NCBI GenBank assembly: GCA_004026145.2
Contig: CP034995.1
Coordinates: forward strand, 1,478,726-1,542,725
Length of the DNA: 64,000 nt
Direction of reading: 5' to 3'
Source: Takifugu bimaculatus
Taxonomy: Eukaryota; Chordata; Actinopteri; Tetraodontiformes; Tetraodontidae
Below, in pieces: positions 63,987 to 64,000 of this stretch. The stretch's first letter is position 1; the number at the start of each line of letters is the position of its first letter. Below the pieces are notes generated by a model. It searched no databases, had not been told where the DNA came from, and saw only the letters and a program-made list of their open reading frames with translations. The position numbers were made by a program, and so were the translations under genes.

Positions 63987-64000
63987 GTACACACACATAC

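Overview
This window is nuclear DNA from a ray-finned (teleost) fish. The evidence is split genes with GT-AG introns of about 0.1 to 1.5 kb, vertebrate proteins that read through across splice junctions, CA/TG microsatellites, and two copies of the fish non-LTR retrotransposon Rex3 ending in GATG repeats. No bacterial, plasmid or CRISPR features were seen.

Layout, left to right: (1) 547-8972, minus strand, pla2g6 (calcium-independent phospholipase A2 beta). Fifteen coding exons are present and the last ~70 codons lie off the left edge. A 3.0-kb Rex3 copy sits in one intron. (2) 8973-10182, a 1.2-kb head-to-head promoter interval. (3) 10183-13658, plus strand, cbx6 (Polycomb chromobox), with a long 3' UTR. 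(4) 18311-24164, plus, nptxr (neuronal pentraxin receptor). (5) 28351-29131, plus, dnal4 (axonemal dynein light chain 4), with a candidate RFX X-box near its first exon. (6) 29132-35393, a repeat-rich spacer with a pogo/Tigger-like MITE, a GGAGA minisatellite, a CA repeat and a 5'-truncated Rex3. (7) 35394-60545, plus, a FAM20C-type secretory-pathway kinase. Its intron between the seventh and eighth coding exons is 22 kb long. (8) Inside that intron, on the same strand, a complete-looking dynein heavy chain gene (39409-59414, DNHD1-like) with its own promoter carrying a perfect X-box. (9) 61392 to the right edge, plus, the first six coding exons of baiap2l2 (I-BAR protein).

The most unusual feature is the nested dynein. 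Its AAA1 motor site is degenerate: the Walker A is altered and the Walker B glutamate is replaced. AAA2 and AAA3 P-loops are intact. It has two very large exons and two GC-AG introns. Three to five apparent single-base frame breaks are confined to its 3' third, and two more may lie in exon 1 of the host kinase. The other genes show no frame breaks. This points either to local decay of this gene pair or to local assembly indels.

The genes do not form a pathway. Three have cilia or actin-projection links (dnal4, the dynein heavy chain, baiap2l2). The order merges neighbours known from human 22q13.1 (BAIAP2L2-PLA2G6 and CBX6-NPTXR-DNAL4) with two genes that lie elsewhere in human (FAM20C, DNHD1).
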